64,000 nucleotides of DNA from assembly GCF_963675165.1 (NCBI RefSeq), contig NC_087381.1, forward strand, positions 5,705,378 to 5,769,377, given 5' to 3'. Position 1 is the stretch's first letter. The number at the start of each line of letters is the position of its first letter. The translations under genes and the position numbers were made by a program. Under the pieces are notes generated by a model. The model was not told where the DNA came from. It saw nothing but the letters and a program-made list of their open reading frames with translations, and ran no database searches. This document shows, in pieces, positions 59,789-64,000 of the stretch. Source of the stretch: Halichondria panicea. Taxonomy: Eukaryota; Porifera; Demospongiae; Suberitida; Halichondriidae.

Positions 59789-62700
59789 CACTGCAAAAAC
59801 ACTTTTGTTATTGTGACACAGTTTGCTACCGGCACAAAATGTTATCTTGACAAAACGTTTGTCAATTTCCTGCAATTATTGTTATAACGACAAATCATAG
59901 TTTATTTAACTATTAATATAGTTTATCTAACTATTAATATTTGTTATTATAATGGTAGATTGTTATTTGAACACATGTGTTGTCATTTTGTCGAAGCGTT
60001 GTTGATCTCACATTTAGTGGAAGTTACCGTTCATTGTCAAATTAACATTAATGTGTGACAATAACAAATTATAAAGTTACAGCTAGAACTCTACTAAAAG
60101 ATACGTGCAAGTTTGCATCACTGATTTCAACCTACTCAACCTATACTCGATTACCCTAGCTCGTAATAAATTGTCTACACTGAAACATCTCAGTTGCCCT
60201 GATGCTTATATCTTTGCATGCTCATGTTCAATTGTGTATGTAGCAATTGGAGACTTGTAACTGGGCATGGTAAGTTACAGTGGCAGTGAAGATGTCAGGA
60301 GCCTCCAGAGTCCTTCAGTGCAGTGCAGTGCAGGCAGCCTTCTCTCTAGCCTCCTTCACAAGGCCTGGCCTGAAGAGCGGCCTGGGATCGAGGCTACCTT
60401 CTCTCTAGCCTCTAACTCTAGCTAGTCTCGAGGCCAGATTCTGATAATAAGGAGAGTTTGGCCTCGAGACTATAATTATAAGCTGGAACTATATAGGTGT
60501 GGCATGAGGGGGCGTTCAGGAATAGGGCGAGGCCTCAAACATACTTAGCACAGGTGCTTGCAGCTGCACCAGACTGCAGCTGCTCATGCAGCTTTATACC
60601 ATCACTGACTGCATGCCTGTACCCCTGGCCCTGGGCTACCATGTTCCATGTACACCAGCTAGGATCTAGGAGTCAAGAGTCACCTGCATCTGCAGCTTGA
60701 AAGAAAAGACAATTGCAAGTTAGTCAGTGCTCATTGCTAAACTCAACTTATTGCCCAATACTCTCTTTCAGATTTTCTTAAAGAGTAGATAGTACCACCA
60801 TCTCAAAGAAAAAAGTTAAGTTCCATTGCATGCTGTTGGCGCATGGCATGTACATGATCTCTGAATTCACAGTTTACAAATCACTGCTATACCGTATCGG
60901 CGTATAACTCCACCATGTACCAGCTTCAAAGAAAAAGAATTTAAGTTATGTTGCTCATTGCTAAATAAATGTGTTTACGTGTTTCTTCCAGCTGCAGATT
61001 TTACCGTACCTCGGCCCCACAATGTGTACCAGCTAGGAGTCTACTCTTAACCACCTTCATCGACTTCAAAGAAACGACTTGCAAGTTATGTCAGATTCCA
61101 TAAAACTATATAGCTAGCTAGAGGGCAACTGTCCCTGGTTTCGACCTTCATCTGTAGCATACTGATTTACGAGTTTGTGTCTTCATGTGTCAGTTACACT
61201 GGTTTCGACTGGTCAACTTCGTCCATGGGGTGATAGCTAGCATACTGATTTACGAGTTTGTGTGTATGTGTCCTCACGTGTCAGTTACACTGGTTTCGAC
61301 TGGTCAACTTCGTCCATGGGGTGATAGCTAGCATTGTAATTTACCAGTTTGTGTGTATGTGTCCTCATGCGTCAGTTACACTGGTTTCGACTGGTCAACT
61401 TCGTCCATGGGGGCATACTGATTTACGAGTTTGTGTGTATGTGTCCTCATGCGTCAGTTACACTGGTTTCGACTGGTCAACTTCGTCCATGGGGTGATAG
61501 CTAGCATACTGATTTACGAGTTTGTGTGTATGAGTCCTCATGTGTCAGTTACACTGGTTTTGACTGGTCAACTTCGTCCATGGGGTGATAGCTAGCATAC
61601 TGATTTACGAGTTTGTGTGTATGTGTCCTCACGTGTCAGTTACACTGGTTTCGACTGGTAAACTTAGTCCATGGGGTGATAGCTAGCATTGTAATTTACC
61701 AGTTTGTGTGTATGTGTCCTCATGCGTCAGTTACACTGGTTTCGACTGGTCAACTTCGTCCATGGGGTGATAGCTAGCATTGTAATTTACCAGTTTGTGT
61801 GTATGTGTCCTCATGCGTCAGTTACACTGGTTTAATTCGACTGGTCAACTTCGTCCATGGGGTGATAGCTAGCATACTGATTTACCAGTTTGTGTGTATG
61901 TGTCCTCATGTGTCAGTTACACTGGTTTCGACTGGTCAACTTCGTCCATGGGGTGATAGCTAGCATACTGATTTACGATTTTGTGCAACTTCGTTCATGG
62001 GGTGATAGCTAGCATTGTAATTTACCAGTTTGTGTGTATGTGTCCTCATGCGTCAGTTACACTGGTTTCGACTGGTCAACTTCGTCCATGGGGTGATAGC
62101 TAGCATACTGATTTACGAGTTTGTGTGTATGTGTCAGTTACACTGGTTTCGACTGGTCAACTTCGTCCATGGGGTGATAGCTAGCATACTGATTTACGAT
62201 TTTGTGTGTATGTGTCCTCACGTGTCAGTTACACTGGTTTCGACTGGTCAACTTTGTCCATGGGGTGATAGCTATAGCATACTGATTTACGAGTTTGTGT
62301 GTATATGTGTCCTCACGTGTCAGTTACACTGGTCAACTTCGTCCATGGGGGTGATAGCTTATACTATTTACATTTTGCACTACATATGTGTTGGTAACTA
62401 TAGTGACTTCAATCTTTTGTTCTGTAGGGGCTTATTGTGACGAAAATGATCTGAGGGATGTAGCGTTCATGAAACCAAACGAAACGCCTGTAGTTCACTG
62501 TACTGGAATTTCAAGAAACGCTAAGTGATGAACACTAAAAACAATTTACTGACAGAAGAAATGTATTGTGCTGCATGTCATGTGATCCAGTGATCTTATT
62601 CTATCATAAACTCATTGTTCTAATACTGTTTGACCTTCTGCATGTGCGTACGTGCGCGAGAAAACAACTAATTAAATGACAAAGGTATAGTGTTAATTTA

Positions 62701-62949
62701 ACAAAGAAATTCACTTTATAGCAGTGTTAATTCAGCATTCACTTTGCTATTTTGACATAGAAGTACAATAAATTGGTGAAATTCAGATGACATAATACTT
62801 TGTTGTTTTGACATAATTTCTTTGCTTGAATGACAAAACATTGTAGGTTGTTTTACCTTTGTCATTCTAACAAATACTATTCTGTCATGTGAGATTCATC
62901 ACCGGGACAAACTTTTGTTTGTTAAATTAACAAAAGTGTTTTTGCACTG
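59789..62949. mobile_element. TA-flanked inverted-repeat element inside an integrase intron (3.16 kb)
   Basis: The ends CACTGCAAAAACACTTTTGTT and AACAAAAGTGTTTTTGCACTG are bounded by TA on both sides. About 300 bases inside each end are rich in 'tgacaaaa' and 'aacaaa' words. No transposase frame is visible; the middle is a 91-base minisatellite and a short 'agtctcgaggcc' hairpin (60423-60471). The end type resembles the two palindromic MITEs at 26226 and 35075, so all three may be moved by one transposase. Confidence 0.8.
61150..62365. repeat. ~91-base minisatellite, about 14 copies
   Basis: The unit is marked by 'gtgtcagttacactggtttc', then 'gactggtcaacttcgtccat' and 'ggggtgatagctagca'. Some units are shortened by 10-40 bases. 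The frame through several units is open (MCVCVLTCQLHW-type), an accident of the repeat. Confidence 0.95.
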
Positions 62950-62974
62950 TAGGCGTGGCTTACCGTAACACATG

Positions 62975-63060
62975 CAATGAAGTTAATTATACTCACGAAA
63001 ATCACCGTTTTACAGTTAAACGAATTTTTTACCCGGGCCCACGAAATTACCTGCTATATA
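62975..63060. mobile_element. CCGTATAGCG-family fragment
   Basis: 'actcacgaaaatcaccg ... cacgaaattacctgctatata' resembles the right half of the family at 10307-10515. It is truncated, immediately right of the TA element. Confidence 0.45.
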
Positions 63061-64000
63061 GGGTATATGCATGCATGGCAAACATGATCTAATTACATTA
63101 CGGTAAAACAGTGCACGGGGTGAATGCTCTATGAGCATCTTGTCTATTATGATTTTTATGCATGGACACAGACCTATGGACTTGTGAAAACCAGTGTTGT
63201 AGATTATCTGGTAGACAGGGAGATACTCCACCCAGTTGTATTCAACTTCCTCACTGCACTCCGTCCTCATTTTGAGCAAATCAAATTTCATTTTGTCTCG
63301 AAGGGTGCGATGTGATCTTTCATCCTGTGCATGTGCATGAAAGCCAATAATATAATATTACAATCATACTGAGTCAGAAGAAGAACCGAATTATATATAT
63401 GCATCTCTCAAAAAAGGATGTATAATAATACAAGTGCATGCATGCATGCAGATGCATAATGTGTATTAATATAATACCTTCCCCTGAGACTGAGGGTGTC
63501 GCACACTACTATGCACCATCTTCACTTGTAGAAGTTTAGCCACCCTTTCTACTGCCCCCATAAACTCGGAACCCCTATCACTCTGAATGACAGACGGTGT
63601 GCCAAAGTCAGAGAAAATATGGAGTAACTGCTCGGACACAACAGCGGTGTCTTTCGAATACAGTGGGCGAAGTAACAAATAGCGTGAGCACACATCGATA
63701 CATGATAAAATCCACTGGTACTCCTTGCCATCAACGGTGCATGATCGGTGCATCTATCATGCTCATCAAATCGATCTGAACTCTCTCCCATACTGTCAAA
63801 GATGTAACTGGTTTGAGAGGAGCTTTGTTATCAAATTTAGTTTTGGCGGCCTGATTACTTAAACAATTGTTTATGTAGTCTTGAATGTCTCTTTCAGTCA
63901 CCTTGCAAAAAACATTTGCAATTCTCTTTCTGAGCTTTCGTGCGCCATCTCCTTTTGAGCGGTCGAAAAAGAACCTGATGCAATCAGACTTCTCTTGATT

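Larger units (their letters stand above)
58374..64000 (-). mobile_element. DDE (rve) integrase gene with introns, N-terminus beyond the window
   Basis: Exons: 64000-63478 (zinc-like region DIQDYINNCLSNQAAKTKF, then VWERVQIDLMSM with the first Asp; after a frame break CSRYLLLRPLY and IQSDRGSEFMGAVER with the second Asp; HPQSQGK), 63324-63174 (DERSHRTLRDKM supplies the catalytic Glu; GFHKSIG), 59069-58936 (TSPFEVFFGRIPRYNLNP), and about 58817-58374 (GDCVLMKAPAKNKSSNK; HKYKVLYEKAGSTIEEW), an SH3/chromo-like tail. This is a retroviral-type integrase fold as in Ginger/GIN-type transposons and KRBA2-like host genes; LTRs and reverse transcriptase are not seen. There are two frame breaks, at about 63740 and at an 8-A run near 58735. 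Such enzymes insert DNA by strand transfer. Confidence 0.8.

Noticed and set aside
61258-62440. Open frames with a repeated 'QLHWFRLVNFVHGVIAS' pattern
   Set aside because: Produced by the 91-base minisatellite; units change frame and no start or splice context supports a gene.

Overview
The window looks like nuclear DNA of an early-branching animal, most likely a demosponge. The reasons are short GT-AG introns, AT-rich intergenic DNA full of 'ataattat' words, animal-only families (TRIM-NHL, ADAM10-type metalloprotease, adhesion GPCR with cadherin, HormR, GAIN and GPS domains, CTDSPL2-type phosphatase) and a dense load of short inverted-repeat transposons. The taxon is an inference. Exon models were built by eye from splice signals, reading phase and remembered family motifs.

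Positions 1-39400 are a segmental-duplication array. Its unit is head-to-head: the 5' exons of an ADAM10-like gene on the minus strand, then a TRIM-NHL E3 ligase gene, uninterrupted in its coding part, on the plus strand. Copy A is 1-8179 (ADAM exons 1-4, the fourth cut by the window edge). Copy B is about 9640-14270 (only the ADAM signal-peptide exon, next to a decayed phosphatase exon). Copy C is 20772-30545 (ADAM exons 1-9, signal peptide to disintegrin domain). Copy D is 36698-38899, a TRIM-NHL gene abutting a CTDSPL2-like phosphatase gene. All four TRIM-NHL frames are open over 729-735 codons. They are nearly identical in RING, B-boxes, coiled coil and filamin domain, and differ mostly in exposed-looking NHL repeat loops.

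Positions 15209-20737 (minus) hold an adhesion GPCR: two cadherin repeats, HormR, GAIN, GPS and at least six membrane segments. It follows the truncated ADAM10-like gene at a junction of only 34 bases. One cadherin repeat carries an in-frame TAA. The phosphatase gene (34261-36244, minus) also has an in-frame TAA, and a palindromic MITE abuts one of its exons.

Positions 39490-45031 hold a spliced KDZ-type (Kyakuja-Dileera-Zisupton) transposase with one frameshift, preceded by a small coiled-coil ORF. A minus-strand gene of unknown function follows (45468-46592), then a 590-base AC microsatellite. Positions 48845-51850 form a large symmetrical structure: seven 157-base tandem repeats, a ~520-base-arm inverted repeat, then about four more repeats.

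Positions 52153-64000 carry co-oriented minus-strand genes resembling an intron-rich integrase-type element: a DDE (rve) integrase with an SH3/chromo-like tail, two Ulp1-family (C48) cysteine protease genes (one with the full His/Asp/Cys set, one with His replaced by Tyr), and an unidentified gene. A 3.16-kb TA-flanked inverted-repeat element with a 91-base minisatellite sits inside an integrase intron.

Comparing the duplicated copies shows several transposons as filled versus empty sites, so their target duplications can be read directly.
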